Shown here piece after piece: positions 45,244 to 57,686 of a stretch of DNA of 64,000 nt (position 1 is its first letter; the number at the start of each line of letters is the position of its first letter). This DNA comes from Portulaca oleracea (lineage: Eukaryota > Streptophyta > Magnoliopsida > Caryophyllales > Portulacaceae). The notes beneath the pieces were generated by a model. The model had not been told where the DNA came from and did no database searches. It worked only from the letters and a program-made list of their open reading frames with translations. The stretch is taken from assembly GCA_029582165.1 (NCBI GenBank), contig CM055868.1:7453501-7517500 (forward strand). The letters run 5' to 3'. Position numbers and translations under genes: made by a program.

Positions 45244-45960
45244 TTCTTCCGTAAAGCTGACCGAATTGATCCGCCTCATTTCGCCGTGAGGTAGATCAAG
45301 GTCATGCACTTCATTTCGCCGTGGAGTACAAGACCTGTGTCTGTGTGGGTTGACCTGCTTAGTTTCTTCCGTAAAGCCGGTCGGAGTCGATCCGCTTCAT
45401 TTCGCCGTGAAGCATGACAGGATGATGGGGTGATCCACTTCATTTCGCCGTGAGGTGGATCGTGGTGACGCGCTTCATTTCGCCGTGAAGTATGCCAGGA
45501 TGATGAGGTGATCCACTTCATTTCGCCGTGAGGTGGATCGAGGTGACGTGCTTCATTTCGCCGTGAAGCATGCCAGGATGATGAGGTGATCCACTTCATT
45601 TCGCCATGAGGTGGATCGAGGTGACGTGCTTCATTTCGCTGTGAAGCATGCCGTGATGATGAGGTGGTCCACTTCATTTCGCCGTGAGGTGGACCGAGGT
45701 GACGTGCTTCATTTCGCCGTGAAGCATGCCGTGATGATGAGGTGGTCCACTTCATTTCGCCGTGAGGTGGACCGAGGTGACGCACTTCATTTCGCCGTGA
45801 AGCGTGCAGTGACGATGAGGTGATCCACTTCATTTCGCCGTGAGGTGGATCGAGGTGACGCACTTCATTTCGCCGTGAAGCATGCCGAGATGATGAGGTG
45901 ATCCACTTTATTTCGCCGTGAGGTAGATCAAGGTCACCCACTTCATTTCGCCGTGAAGTG
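45244..45960 (-). repeat. C2 78-bp tandem array of hairpins
   Basis: Counterpart of 33528-34375, with about nine units, the same near-invariant CGGCGAAA loop and both stem pairs (GATCCAC/GTGGATC and GGTCCAC/GTGGACC). The copy number differs from C1. The ORFs through it (45276-46106 minus, 45611-45823 plus) are repeat artefacts. Confidence 0.9.
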
Positions 45961-46231
45961 CGGGACCTGTGTCTGTGTGTTGAAAAGGGTGTCATCGCAT
46001 TGTGAGGGCCCGATGACGGCCGCTGAAGATGAGTTCGTCTTTTTTGTAACCGCCTGACGACCGACGTATTTTGTGCATTGTTCTGAAAAACAGAAAAGGA
46101 GGGCATCAGTTTATCTGAAAATCAGAGCGAGTCAGAAAATTTACCTGTCAGTCGTGCTTTAGCTCTTGGAAATGGGCTTGAGTTTGCCATTGCTTCATGG
46201 GAAAATGCTCGAATTGCATTGGACCTGAACT

Positions 46232-47302
46232 TTGGGCCTATTTCAGACAGTAAACCCGTCTGGGTTGATGCTTCGATGGCCTCGTGGCCGTTCGGAGCAG
46301 ATGGACCTTCCTCGACAATCTTCCTTCATGGCCGACGCGAGGCGATCTTATGGGGGTGAAGCTGCTCTCCGAAGGCACGGGGAGAGGAGTAGGCGGAGCA
46401 TGGGCATGCCGGCTCACGATGACCGTGGGAAAGGCATTTTACTTGAAGATAGTCATTCAACCAGTTCTCACTGCGGAGACACGGGTTTCGGCCACGACTT
46501 TCAGCGGTCTGTGGAGAACAGCATATCCTCCATGTCTTTGGGTGAGCACGAGCATCAGGTGAGGTCTCATGATCATGGGAATTCTCGTCGGAGCCGCGGT
46601 TCTCGTCGTGGTACCCCCAGCTTTGTGGTGGAGACAGGCTCCGAGTCTAGCGCTGTTGGTGGAGCAGTGTGTGGCGAGCAGGAAGGCGTTTTGCTGCATT
46701 TGGGTACCCCTCCAGAATCTCATCATTCGGGGTCTATTCGTCAATCGTCTCATCCTTTGCCTCAGTACCCTTATGGAATGCCTAAGTACGTTCCTGCGTC
46801 TCCTGCACCGACTGTGGATTTAGGTTATGGCACTTCCTTTGCGGCGGTCGATCCTACCGTGGTGCTTTGCAGCGATTCGGGTGCATCTGTGGGGTATAAC
46901 CGTGCCCTCGCAGATGACGCCTCATCAGTGCTTCCGTCCCAACCTGTTGTACCCGTTACTCCTTCGCAAGGAGGTTTGGAGCTGCCTCGAACGTCTGGAT
47001 GGGGAACACAAACTCAGGAATGGTCGGGATGGACTGTCCCAGAGCCCGCAGTAAGAACTTCTTGGCCTGCTCCACAGGGGTGGCCTGGAGGTAATCAAGA
47101 GTGGCGGGTTCCAGAACACTCTTGGCTTAATGCAGGCAGTACCGAAGTGTTGCACCTATCTGGCTCAGGTGGCGATACAGAGGTGGTAGACTCCTCTTAC
47201 TACCAATGGGACACTTACTTTGGGACTGGTGGAAGCGGAGCCCATGGGGCTAATAGCGCCAGTGGTGGTGGCGACACGGAGGTCTGGCATGATGAGGATT
47301 GA
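46232..47302 (+). pseudogene. Antisense PMD gene of C2, only the last-exon part remains
   Basis: From about codon 19 (GRSEQMDLPRQSS) it matches C1 exon 5 on the opposite strand. It continues past the C1 stop to a natural end (VWHDED). The first residues come from unrelated DNA containing AACCCGTCTGGGTT. Compared with C1, the segment equivalent to about 29690-33220 (exons 1-4, promoter and array) is deleted. The protein part is rich in Ser, Gly, Pro and Trp, without a recognised domain. It shows that the C1 version is truncated by about 70 or more residues. Confidence 0.8.
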
Positions 47303-48106
47303 GAATGATGCACATGCAGGGTCTTTATGCAACGAACCTATGTAATGCTATGTGTGACTCTTTATTATACACTTAGGACAATGCAATGCGATGATGAAAT
47401 AAGGTTTTTTTTTTTATGCACTAGTGCGAACTACTGATGTGATGCTTATGCAATGATGATGCTACGTAATGCACTTTTTATTTTCATGTACCCTTATGCA
47501 CAATAATGCAATGCGATATGCAATCTACATGGTGGGATTACTCCCACTTCCCCAAACGAAAAAGACCAAAATAATAAAAAAAAAACGAGAACTAAACGTT
47601 ACAAGTAAGTTCGAACTACAGTTTCAGGGCCGGCGAAGACATATAACCATCTTGTGGACCCGCATTATGACCCAAAATAGAGTTGAAGTGGCTTCGTGAT
47701 CGAATCCAAAAGCTGGCCAAACTCGTCTGACGTTCAAGCCCAATGGGAGTTCCACCTACGGAAACTGGGTCGAGAAGCGGGGCAATGGGGGCCCAAAAAC
47801 CCGTCTGGGTTACGTAGTTGTTTTGTTTTCTTTTTTTTCTTGGGCTTGGGCAAGCAAACCCGTCTGGGTTTTGCTATAAATATATGTCTCCCAATGTCTT
47901 CAACACACACCGTCACAAACCTACTAGGCGTCGCTGCTTTTCGTCCCGCCACAAACTCAGCATCAAACCCGTCTGGGTTTCGCTTCCACCACAAACCATC
48001 ACGTACCGTCTGGGCGCCGCTGCCTTTTCTTCCCACCACAAACTCAATATTAAACCCGTCTGGGTGTCACCGCCTAAACCCATAACAAAACCGTCCTTTC
48101 GACCTC
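47303..48106 (+). promoter_or_regulatory. Region between the two C2 antisense genes, with TATA box and palindromes
   Basis: The first part is a likely 3' UTR of the PMD gene. TATAAATA at 47875-47882 lies about 225 bp before the DUF7745-like ATG. C-family palindromes AACCCGTCTGGGTT occur at about 47800, 47858, 47967 and, one base off, 48053, so they surround this core promoter as they do in the LTR. Confidence 0.6.
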
Positions 48107-49666
48107 ATGGCTTTTGAAAAGAAGTTAGCCACTTGGATAAATACGTTGTCCAAAGAAGAAAAGAGAGAATTGGGGAGGTATAAGCTGACGTCTCTGCTAA
48201 GTTTGAGGCAGGTGAAAATAGATTGGGATTTCCTGCGTGCTGCTGAGACCTTCTGGGATAAGGAATTCCACGTGTTTAGATTCAACATGCGGGAATTGGT
48301 CCCGTTGCCTGAAGAATGGTCTTCTATCCTTGGGACGAATCATTATGCTCCATCAGTAGTGCCTCCATTGGCTACTGATGCGAGGAAGGAATATAAAGAG
48401 CTGCTACGCCTTCCCTCTAGAGTAATTGGGAGTGCGATAATAGGGGATAAGGTGCACTTCCAAACCATAGTGGAATACTTCCAAGCCCCTGAGACCTTAG
48501 AGTACGGGCCCGTGGTACGTGTGAGGCCTTGGTGTTATGCATGCTGGGGGAATTCTGTTTCTACCACGGCGGCAGAAGGACGGGTCCCGCGAATTTGATC
48601 CACGTGGTAGAGGATATGGCTCGTGGTGATTACGGGGAAACGTTGATGTGTCTTGATGACGATGACCCGGAGCACGATTACCGAGGCAGCCCCCTTATTC
48701 TGCAGGTAAATCGCATTTTCTTTTTTTTTTTTCTTTTTTTCTCTTTTTTTTTGTCTCTTTTTTTTTCTTTTTTTCTTTTTTTTTTTTTACCTGCACAACA
48801 GCAAACCCGTCTGGGTTTGCGAACTTATTAAACCACTTTTTCGCACAGGTTTGGTTAATGGAGCACCTTAGCCTGGTCGAAAAGGCGGAATCTGCAACAG
48901 CATTGGCGAATTCTTACAAGCAAGAGGAAGTATCCCGGCGTCGATCGAAGAAGAATGGGTCAAGCTGCTAAAGAAACCTGAAGAGGTCGTGGTAAAGTGG
49001 TGGATTGAAAATTGGCACGTTCCAGAGTACATCACTTGTGATCAAAGAAACCCCTATGTATGCGTTGCAAGCTTGACACACTTGACATTCTACTTCCCCG
49101 AGCGGGGCACGAGACAAATGGGGTTGAGGCAACGTATTCCTGACAAAACTCATGATGCCCCGAAGTTACTCCATCTCAAGAAGAGTATTGTAGAATCTTG
49201 GCTGAAATATTGGGAAAAACGGCCCACTATTCGTGCTCCCTCGAAAGCGCATGTGTCTGAAATGACTGTTCCTGGTTATCAAGACTGGTTGACGGTCGTA
49301 GTGGTAACGAGGAGGGCCGAGGAAACTAGACAGAAGAAAACTGCTGCAGTAGATAGGCTGGGCCCTAAGGCTGATGTATTGCAGCGCTTGGGTCCCAGGA
49401 TCACTGTGAAGGATCGATTGGGCCCTAAAACCGATGTGAAGAACAGGCTTGGCCCGTCACTGCCCGGGGTTGTGACGAGGGAGCCTCGGGCTCCTATACC
49501 GAAAAGCACTGATACATCTGTTGAAAAAGGAAAAGCCTCTACGGTTGCTCAGGAGAATGGGAAGAAGAGGTACCGTCCTAAGGACACTGAGGGAGGGACT
49601 AGTGACACTAAAGAGACCGGGGTTGGACCAAAATCTGCCGATAAGAAGAAGATGAAACAGGCTTGA
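48107..49666 (+). pseudogene. Antisense DUF7745-like gene of C2, two exons, two frameshifts
   Basis: ATG at 48107 (context CTCATGGCT). Exon 1 runs to 48705, with FNMRELVPLPEEWSSILG-like and SPLILQ-like blocks. The intron 48706-48848 starts GTAAAT, contains long T-runs and one C palindrome, and ends TTCGCACAG. Exon 2 starts VWLMEHLSLV in phase 0. Later blocks include KWWIENW and LTHLTFYFPERGTRQMGLRQRIP. The order resembles DUF7745 proteins, PMD-like proteins common in plant Tat-type elements; this assignment is from memory of the family pattern. Frameshifts lie near 48520 and 48890. The C-terminus has four RLGPK/RLGPR-type repeats, then a Lys-rich tail. Function unknown. Confidence 0.65.
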
Positions 49667-50072
49667 AGCTGCGTGCCAATTTATTTATTTATTTTTTTTG
49701 ATAATATTTTAGCTGAACCTTTATTAGTTACAATTAGAGTAATTGCAATATTCATTCGAAAGACCAAGTATTGTAATGAATTTCTCCTTTATAAATAGTA
49801 ATAGTAGGCGTTATTACAAACGAAGTCTTTCTTTTGCACAATTTATGAAACTGAAACCCAGTACGCGACCCGAGCCCGTTTGAGTCGTAGCTTTCTCCAA
49901 TCTGAGGCCCAAAACCCGTCTGGGTTGCTTCCTGAATGTGGCCCCTGGCGAGGTCCAAACCCGCCTGGGTTTCCTCCTGAATGTGGCCCGTCGTGAGGCC
50001 CAAACCCGCCTAGGTACGGCCAAGTGTCTAGAAATTCCCCTTCTAGTTGCTTGGCCGATTCGGTCGACCCCG
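49667..50072. other. Spacer between convergent DUF7745-like gene and pol
   Basis: Non-coding. Contains two or three C-family palindromes (near 49914, 49960 and a decayed one near 50005). Transcripts from the two strands would meet here. Confidence 0.55.
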
Positions 50073-51047
50073 TTATGCGTAAAACTTCTTCAACTGGTCC
50101 AGGTTGGTGGGCCGTATTAATTCTTCTCCTTCTGTAGTGACTAAACTGGCTGCTCCTCCCGGCAGTATTTGTCTAATGACATAAGGCCCTTTCCAATTTG
50201 GCGCAAATTTACCCCTTGGATCTTGAATGGGTGCCCTCATCTCCTTAAGCACTAAATCTCCTTCTCGAAGAACCTAGTCCTTAACCTTCCTGTTAAAAGC
50301 CCTAGCTATGCGAGCTTGATATAAGTGCACATTGTATAAGGCCCTAAGTCTTCTCTCGTCAACAAGTGTCAGCTCTTCATATCTGGCCCTAGCCCATTCA
50401 GCTTCTGGTAGTTGACTTTCAGCAAGTATGCGGAGTGATGGTATGGCGAGCTCAACTGGAAGCACTGCCTCCATTCCATAGACCAAGGCGAAAGGACTTG
50501 CTCCTGTTCCTGTTCGAATTGAAGTTCTATATCCCCATAAGGCGAAAGGAAGCTTATCAGGCCAATCCTTGTATGTTATTGCCATCTTCTTAATGATTCC
50601 TGCGAGGGTTTTGTTGGTCGCCTCTACTGCTCCATTAGTTTGAGGCCTGTAGGGCGAGGACTTGTGATGTTTGATCTTATATTTAGCTAACAATGCTTCA
50701 ACCTCCTTCCTGAAATGGCTCCCATTATCACTGATGATCTCGTGTGGCACCCCGTATCTACAAATGATATTGTTTAGGATGAACTTAGCCACATGCTTCG
50801 AGATGAGCTTTGCATAAGAGGCAGCCTCTACCCATTTGGTAAAGTAATCAACGGCTACCAATACATACTCATGTCCTCCGGTGCCCGTGGGATGTATCTT
50901 CCCAATTATGTCTATTCCCCAGACTGAGAATGGCCAAGGGGATGTCAATGTAGTGAGATAGGAAGATGGCTGATGTCGTAAATTGGCGTATTCCTGACAC
51001 TTGGCGCATTTCCTAACGAAGTTGAGACAGTCGGCCTCCATAGTGGA
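50073..51047 (-). pseudogene. C2 integrase
   Basis: HHCC zinc-finger histidines lie just upstream in the RNase H reading, and the two cysteines are in KCAKCQ. The core has D in WGIDIIGK, D in IISDNGSHF and E in TNGAVEATN, so the DDE triad is present. After an in-frame TAG at 50274-50276 the reading continues as a GPY-type C-terminal module (WKGPYVIRQILPGG) and ends at TAA 50073-50075. Another TAG at 51048-51050 stands where tryptophan is expected before the core. The enzyme would insert cDNA into the genome; two stops break it. Confidence 0.88.
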
Positions 51048-52205
51048 CTAGAAATAGCCTACCCTTTGAATCTTTTTCGCTAACATTCTGCCATTCATGT
51101 GTGTTCCGCACTCTCCTCCATGTATGGAGGTCATTAACTCCTCTGCTGACTTAGCATCAACGCAAAGTAGGTTAATGCCTGTAGCGGTTTTCTTGTAAAG
51201 TCGATCGTGAATGATGCAGTATTGTGCTCCCATCATTCTGATTGCTCTTTGTCCTTTAGAATTAGCCTCAGCGGGATAATCTCCTTTTGTCAAGTACGTA
51301 TAAATGTCGAAGAACCAGGCATTCGAGTCTACGATGGGCTCTTCTACAGAGTACACATAGGCGGGCTGGTCGCGCCGCTCTATTGTTATAGGAAATTCGT
51401 AAATTCCTATTGGCATAGCAATCATGGAGGAGAGTTTAGCTAAGGCGTCTGCCAACTCATTATTATCTCTGGGTAGGTATTTGAACTCAATGTGCTCAAA
51501 TTGCGTCGCAAAGTCCAACAACCGTCGTTGATAAGCCATTAAAGATTCATTCCTGACCTTCCAGGTGTTCTTGGCTTGATTGATGATAAGGCTAGAGTCA
51601 CCAAACACTCTGATGTGCCTTACTCCTATAATTAATGCTACCTGTAATCCGATGATGCAGGCTTCATACTCGGCCGCGTTGTTGGTCGCGTCGAATTCAA
51701 GTTTAACAGAAACGGGATGATGCTCCCCTTCAGGCGATATTAAGAGCACCCCTGCGCCACATCCCATTTGGTTAGAAGCACCATCAAAATACATTTCCCA
51801 CGTGATCTCGTCAGTATGAAAGACTTCTTCGTCTGGGAACTCCAAGTTAGTGTTTGGAGGTTCCTGACAAGGAAAGTCTGCCAGGAAGTCCGAGATGGCT
51901 CTTCCTTTGATGGACTTTTGAGGCACAAACTTTAGACTGAACTCTGATAGCATAACTACCCATCGGGCTATGCGATTATTGATTGTGGGTTGCTCCATGA
52001 TGAACTTGATTGGGTTGCACTCAGCGATCACATGCACCGTGTGTGACAACATATAATGTCGAAGCTTCTTCGTTGCCCAAACCAATGCAAGAGCCATTTT
52101 TTCAATGTTGGTGTATCGACTCTCACAGTCACCGAATTTCTTGCTGAGGTAATAGATGGCGCTCTCCTTTCCTTTTACCTGTTGAGCCAACATAGCCCCC
52201 ATCAA
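51048..52205 (-). pseudogene. C2 RNase H plus archaeal-type RNase H and integrase zinc-finger start
   Basis: Residues 1-110 are the RT-associated RNase H end (YTNIEKMALALVWATKKLRHY). Residues 138-260 form a second RNase H with D in MYFDGAS, E in AAEYEA, D in GDSSL and D in NELADAL, all catalytic positions kept. A second, archaeal-type RNase H is known from Tat-lineage elements. Residues 340-385 begin the integrase zinc finger. Open over 385 codons. Confidence 0.88.
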
Positions 52206-53272
52206 GAGCTGGTTATTGTGAGGTAAAGGAGTAGAGGCTCATCTGGTACCGGCGGCATTAGTACAGGGGAATGGGTCAAGTACTCTTTGATTTTGTCAAA
52301 GGCTGCTTGACACTGATCATCCCATTCCACTTTTACTCCTTTCTTGAGCTTCTTGAATAGTGGTTCGCAAGTCATAGTGAGTTTGGAAATGAACCGACTG
52401 ATGTATTGTACACGACCAAGGAACCCTCGAATTTCCTTCTGTCTTAGGAGGTTTCATCTCTTGAATTACCTTGATTTTTGATGGGTCCACCTCGATCCCG
52501 CGCTGACTGACCACAAAACCTAGCAACTTGCCTGATGTAACCCCAAATGCGCATTTTCGGGGATTGAGCCTCATGTTGTATTTCCTTAATCGAAGGAAGA
52601 ACTTGCGAAGGTTGGGGAGGTGTTCTTCCCTGGTTTTGGATTTGACGATCATGTCATCCACGTATACCTCTACCTCCTTGTGCATCATGTCGTGGAGAAG
52701 GGTATTCGCAGTGCGCTGATACGTGGCCCCTGCGTTTTTTAGGCCGAAAGGCATTACCGTGTAGCAGTACGTACCCCATGGAGTGGTGAAGGATGTTTTT
52801 TCCATGTCCTCTTCTGCCATTTTGATTTGGTTATACCCTGCGTAGCCATCCATGAAGGACAACAGCTCATGGCCGCAAGTGTTGTCTACTAGGATGTCGA
52901 TATGTGGTAAAGGGAAGCTGTCTTTTGGACTGGCTTTGTTCAAATCTCGAAAGTCAACACATACCCTTACTCGCCCATCTTTCTTGGGAACGGGAACAAT
53001 GTTTGCTACCCACTCGGGGTAGTGCACTGCTCGTATGAACTCGGCTTTTAACTGTTCCATTACCTCGTCTTCGATCTTCTTTGACCAATCTGGCTTGATT
53101 CTACGAGCCCTTTGCCGTACTGGCTTAGCGTCAGGATATAATGGAAGGGTATGTTCAGCGATATCCCTGTCGATACCTGGCATGTCCTCATAGACCATGC
53201 GAACACATCTTTAAACTCCTTAAGAAGTTTAGTGAAATCCTGTTGCTCCTTGTCTGTTAGGGATTTACCCAA
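52206..53272 (-). pseudogene. C2 reverse transcriptase
   Basis: The main reading (52317-53198) contains RVCVDFRDLNKA, SFMDGYAGYNQI (first catalytic Asp), PFGLKNAGATYQ, VYVDDM (catalytic Asp pair near residues 181-182) and LLGFVVSQRGIEVDP, in gypsy order. Its N-terminal extension is in another frame (53060-53272). A further frameshift near 52440 leads to a GFLGRVQYISRF-like connection block. At least three frame changes separate it from its neighbours. Confidence 0.9.
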
Positions 53273-54930
53273 TTTGAGCTCCCGGGGTTATCTTCCGTCC
53301 CTATATTTATGCTTATGGTATCTTCAATGATCGCCACGTTTTCCTCAAACGCATCCATGGCTTCTGTTAATTCATTTTGGTCTTTTAAAGGTTCAGCATA
53401 TTTATTATCAGTATTGGCACAACAGTTCGAGTAGGCGGAAATGTTCATTTTATTAAATGCAGAAATGGATACATCAGCAGACTCTGGGTTAACCCCGACC
53501 AACTTAGAACCTGACTCTATGACCTTTGGGACAGACTCTCCTACAGAAAGTGTAAATTTATTGTCCTCATCATCGATCCAGGTGATCTCACGATGGCCGC
53601 CATCTTCTCCGATCAACAGACTTGGATCAAAACTCGGGTTGGATAGTGCAGCGATGACTGGATCGACGACCTCTTCCTTGCGTGCCTCTTGCCCGAAGAG
53701 CATTCCAAAAATGCCGCTTCCAGCGAGGTGGGTCCATTCCAAAGGTGGACGACTTTTCCTAGGCGGGATGAATGGGGCGGTCGTGGTGACGGCACAGTCA
53801 TTGAAAATTTCTAACCCCGCCACTAGGATACCCTGAGATTTTAGGTAATGTGGTTCTGGGAAGCCGTAATAAGGGAAGTCATCACCCTCTCTCAAGAACT
53901 GTCCATTAAGAGTGCGTGGATACGGTTTGACTTGGTATAGGGTTGGAGGGTTGTCCAATCTTTTCTGTTTAGCCATGGCTAGCTTCGTCAGTTTCACTTC
54001 CTCCTTAGTTGGTTTGTAGCCTAGCCCGAACCTTCCTTTGTTCTTGAACACTTTGAAATTTGGTGCCAACTTGTTCTTGGGATTTCGGCCGAGTGGCATC
54101 CCCGGAAAATGACCTTGCTTCCTCAATATAGCATGGATATTAGGGTTTGAGTAGGGATCGAAGTCAAAGTGAGTTTGATCCTGGCTCAAAGCCGCTACCA
54201 TCTCAAAGTTGTGCAGCTCCTCGTCAGCTGAGCTATGTTCAATCTCGAGTGTGGGTTTCTTGGAGTCAAAAACAACACTGAGAGGTTTACTTGAGATCGT
54301 GACCACTTGGCCTTGAATGATTAATTTCACCTTCTGGTGTAAGGTGGAGGCGACAGCATTGCACTCATGTAACCAAGGCCTTCCCAACAGCATATTGAAA
54401 GAACCCGGGATGTCAAGAACGACGAACTCAACGTTCTTACTTATGTAGTCCATGGTGATGGGAAGCACAACCGATCCTAGCGACTTGCGAGGGGAGTTAT
54501 CGTATGCGCGCAGCTGAACAGTATTTTGTGTCAAATGCTGTTTTTGAACTCCCAACTTTTGTGCGGTTCTCCATGGACAGACATTGACGGCCGAACCATT
54601 ATCCACGAGAACAAGTGGTATGGTTTGAGTAGAGCACATGGCGGTGAGGTAAAGAGCTTTGTTGTGAGAACCTCCCTCCTCAGGTAAGTCTTCATCCCCG
54701 AAGGTGATGGTAGGCTTCCCGGAGGTAATGTGAGAGATAATATCCTCTGGTGATGCTGAGGTACGGACCATGAGTTTATTGAAGGCATCCAGCAATATTT
54801 GCCTATGGTCTTGCGAAGCACACAAAAGTTGCCAAATCGTGACTTCGGCCTTGGTTTTCTTCAGCTGTGTGAGGAGGTGTAGGGGTTCCCGCCGTTTCGG
54901 GATTAGGGGTCGCTGCTGACAAGGTAGCAT
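53257..54930 (-). pseudogene. C2 aspartic protease and spacer with G-patch-like motif
   Basis: A 557-codon reading. Residues 105-120 hold VLVDNGSAVNVCP, where DNGS fills the retropepsin D-[ST/N]-G role (D-x-G-S form). A second conserved block, FNMLLGRPWLH, is near residue 180. GRFGLGYKPTKEE near residue 300 is a G-patch-like motif often found after the protease of plant Tat elements. The acidic C-terminal half links to RT. The protease would cut the polyprotein. Confidence 0.85.
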
Positions 54931-56701
54931 TCTTGTTATAGTAGCGGCCGGATCGAGTAAGGGTTGCAGCTTGGGGGATTGTTACTTCTTCCACATCTCC
55001 TCCCTCGTCAGAAGAGTCGTACAACGGATGTCTATTGGTTTCATGGTCAGTGGACTCTTCACCTTCTTCTTCACTTTCGCTATCCCAAATGCCGTTGACG
55101 ATGAGTTCCTTCGTAAACGGGGGAATAACTGGGATAGGTTGACCCATTTCGGTGATAAGAGTGGACGGATCAAAACTATTCCTCTCCAAAAAGATGGCAT
55201 TGGTGTGATTAGGCAGTGGGTTCTCCTTGTTGTTGGGTTTTCGAGTCGGGTTTGGTGGAGGAATAACACCGTCCCGGATTAGCCCTTCGATCTTATTTTT
55301 CAAAGACCAGCATATTTCGGTGTCGTGACCTCTACAGCGATGGAAATTGCAGTATTTGTTCCCATCCCACTTCGGAGGCTTAACATCAGGTTCAGGTGTC
55401 GGCAGGGGTAATTGGATGATGCCCTTTTTCACCAGCCTTTCCAACGCCCTGGCATAAGACATATCCAGCGGGTGGTAAGAGTCATACTTCGGGGTGTATG
55501 GCCTTCGTTGGATGGAATTAGTCTCAAGCTTTACGAGGGGCTAGGCGCGCCAGTTGCCCTCCTGTTGGAGCTAGATCCTTTCCAACCAGAATGTTGTGTG
55601 CTTTTCTCATTGTTAGCAGCTTCAATCTGAACACACAAGTCCTTTAAGGTTTCAAAGTCCTTGATGGATTGGAAGCCAAAATGTCGTGTGATGCGGGGAT
55701 GAATACTTTGCTTGAAAGTGCTTAGTTGCATCCTAAAGGGGACAGACTCATCGATTTCGGATAGCATGGAGTGCCATCGCTCGTAATAAGAGAGGAATGA
55801 CTCGTCCTCCCCTTGTTTCATGGAAGTTAGGTCATCTACAGTGACCTCCTTTTGCTGCAAGCGACTGAAATGACTTATGAAGGCCTTGAATAACTCATCT
55901 GCATTGGCCTTGACTTGCGGGGGTAGATTTTGGTACCATACCTTGGCCTTACCTTCTAGAGTGGAAGGGAAGACTGTGGTGTAGAGACCTTCATCTACCT
56001 TATGGAGGGGAGCCAGCCTCATGAATTCCTCCGAGTGATGAGATGGGTTTTCAGAGGGCCTAAATTTTATGTTTGGCACCTCAACCTTGTCCCTTATTCT
56101 CGATACATGGTGTTTGGGGATGGCCAAATCCATGCAGGCGTCGGTGAAGGTCGGATCAGCTTTCATCATCCTTCTGGTGAGCATATCGACTTTCTCTTCA
56201 AGTTTTTTGACATAGGGGTCCTCCGAAGTTTTAGAGTTATTCAGTACATGTTTGGACCTGACTTCACCAAATGACTTAGGCTTTGGGCCTCCATTTTTGG
56301 ATTTGGGGTGACCCTCTCCAGCCCCATCATCAGCCTCGGCCTCAGACTCGGAACCATAATAGTTTTCCTCTTCCTCAAGTTCGATGCCCAGCTTTTTGTT
56401 GATCTGCTTAATGGCTTCCAGCACACCATTCATAGTTTGTTTATTTTCACTGAACTTCTTTTCTAGCTTCTCATTGGTTACATCCTCCAGTCCGCCATGC
56501 AAATGGCGATTGCTTCTGTGCCGTTAAATGCAGTAGCGTCAATTGGTTGTCACCCGAGTTTTCCCCGGAAAGGTTGTTGGCGAGGGATCCTGACATGGTG
56601 GATTCACTGGATTCACTGGAGTGGGTCGGCGGTCTGTAGTTGGGATTGCAAATAAGTCTGCCGGTTTGTGGATCACGGATGCGGGCTCGGAGATGGTGCA
56701 T
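54803..56701 (-). pseudogene. C2 gag with zinc knuckle, in three frames
   Basis: Segment 1 (56471-56701) is the likely N-terminus from an ATG at 56701. Segment 2 (55531-56502) carries an acidic region, a coiled-coil-like stretch and the gag domain (VPNIKFRPSENPSHHSEEF, FPSTLEGKAKVWYQNLP, ESFLSYYERW). Segment 3 (54803-55462, with open reading upstream to about 55530) holds YCNFHRCRGHDTEICWSL, the CxxHxxxGHxxxxC knuckle of plant gypsy gags. The segments are joined by frameshifts near 56500 and 55530. Gag packages the RNA. Confidence 0.87.
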
Positions 56702-57664
56702 TATCTTGCTGCGTAGGCCCGATTAGTGCTCGAAAGAACCTTTACGCCACCCGCCCATGCATGCATGACTTAATAGACCTATATGAACCTAGGACATGGA
56801 CATGACGCCTACATGCGACATAAGGGTGACTCACCCACTTTATGGAGTGCATGTCCTAACTCTATATGGACATAGCATGATGGTAGCGGGATGACATCGA
56901 CTCGAGGCGTCGTAAAGGGCGAATAGGATCAACGATAAGTGGATTGGGGTGATTGCGATGTCGAGCAGTTTGGCGATGTGGAAGGAGAAGAAAGCAGGCC
57001 CAAACCCTGCAGGTTTGAGCGTAATTACTCCCTTTCAAATAGGCGCAGAGTGATTCGCGATGAGTCCAACTAGGCCAGGCACATCAAACCCGTCTGGGTT
57101 TGGGCCACCAAACCCGTCTGGGTTTGGGCCAGTCCATCTCTCATTTGATCCTACGCGGGCTAAAATGACGTCCCACTCATGATCGGGCTAGACACTTGGA
57201 CTCAACTTTTACAGGATTAATTTACATGACATACAGATGTGGGATGAGCCTAACCATGGCTTTAGATTCAGGGTTATTCTAGGTTTAGGGAGATGAATAG
57301 GGTACCACATGTTCTCGCCCCGGTGCATTTTCCTTATATGGAATTCAAGGAAAAATGTGTGGGGTGTTGCTCTTTGGGTTTCAAGGAAACCTTTAGAGTG
57401 TAACACGGGTGAGAGGAGAGATCAAATGCTTGGCGATGTAAGTGCATCCCACAAGTAGTGACCTCCCGCTCTCGGGAATGATTCCTAGTTTTACAACCTA
57501 AACCAACACTTTTGTGCTCCCCAGCCATAAAGGCCCAAGAGTAGCCTGGTATGCAATATGCCTAAAAAATGATAAAAATGTGAAATAAATTAATTCCTCC
57601 CCTTTTTTACAAAAAAAACACTAAAATTTAATTCTTTCAAGTTTTACCCTCTTTTTAAGTTTAA
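56702..57664 (-). other. Leader of C2
   Basis: Non-coding between PBS and gag. Two C-family palindromes lie close together at about 57086 and 57110. No ORF is convincing. Confidence 0.6.
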
Positions 57665-57683
57665 GTCCCCAGTGGAGTCGCCA
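57665..57683 (-). promoter_or_regulatory. Primer-binding site of C2
   Basis: The minus strand reads TGGCGACTCCACTGGGGAC, three bases after the 5' LTR end. Identical to D and E. Confidence 0.88.
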
Positions 57684-57686
57684 ATC

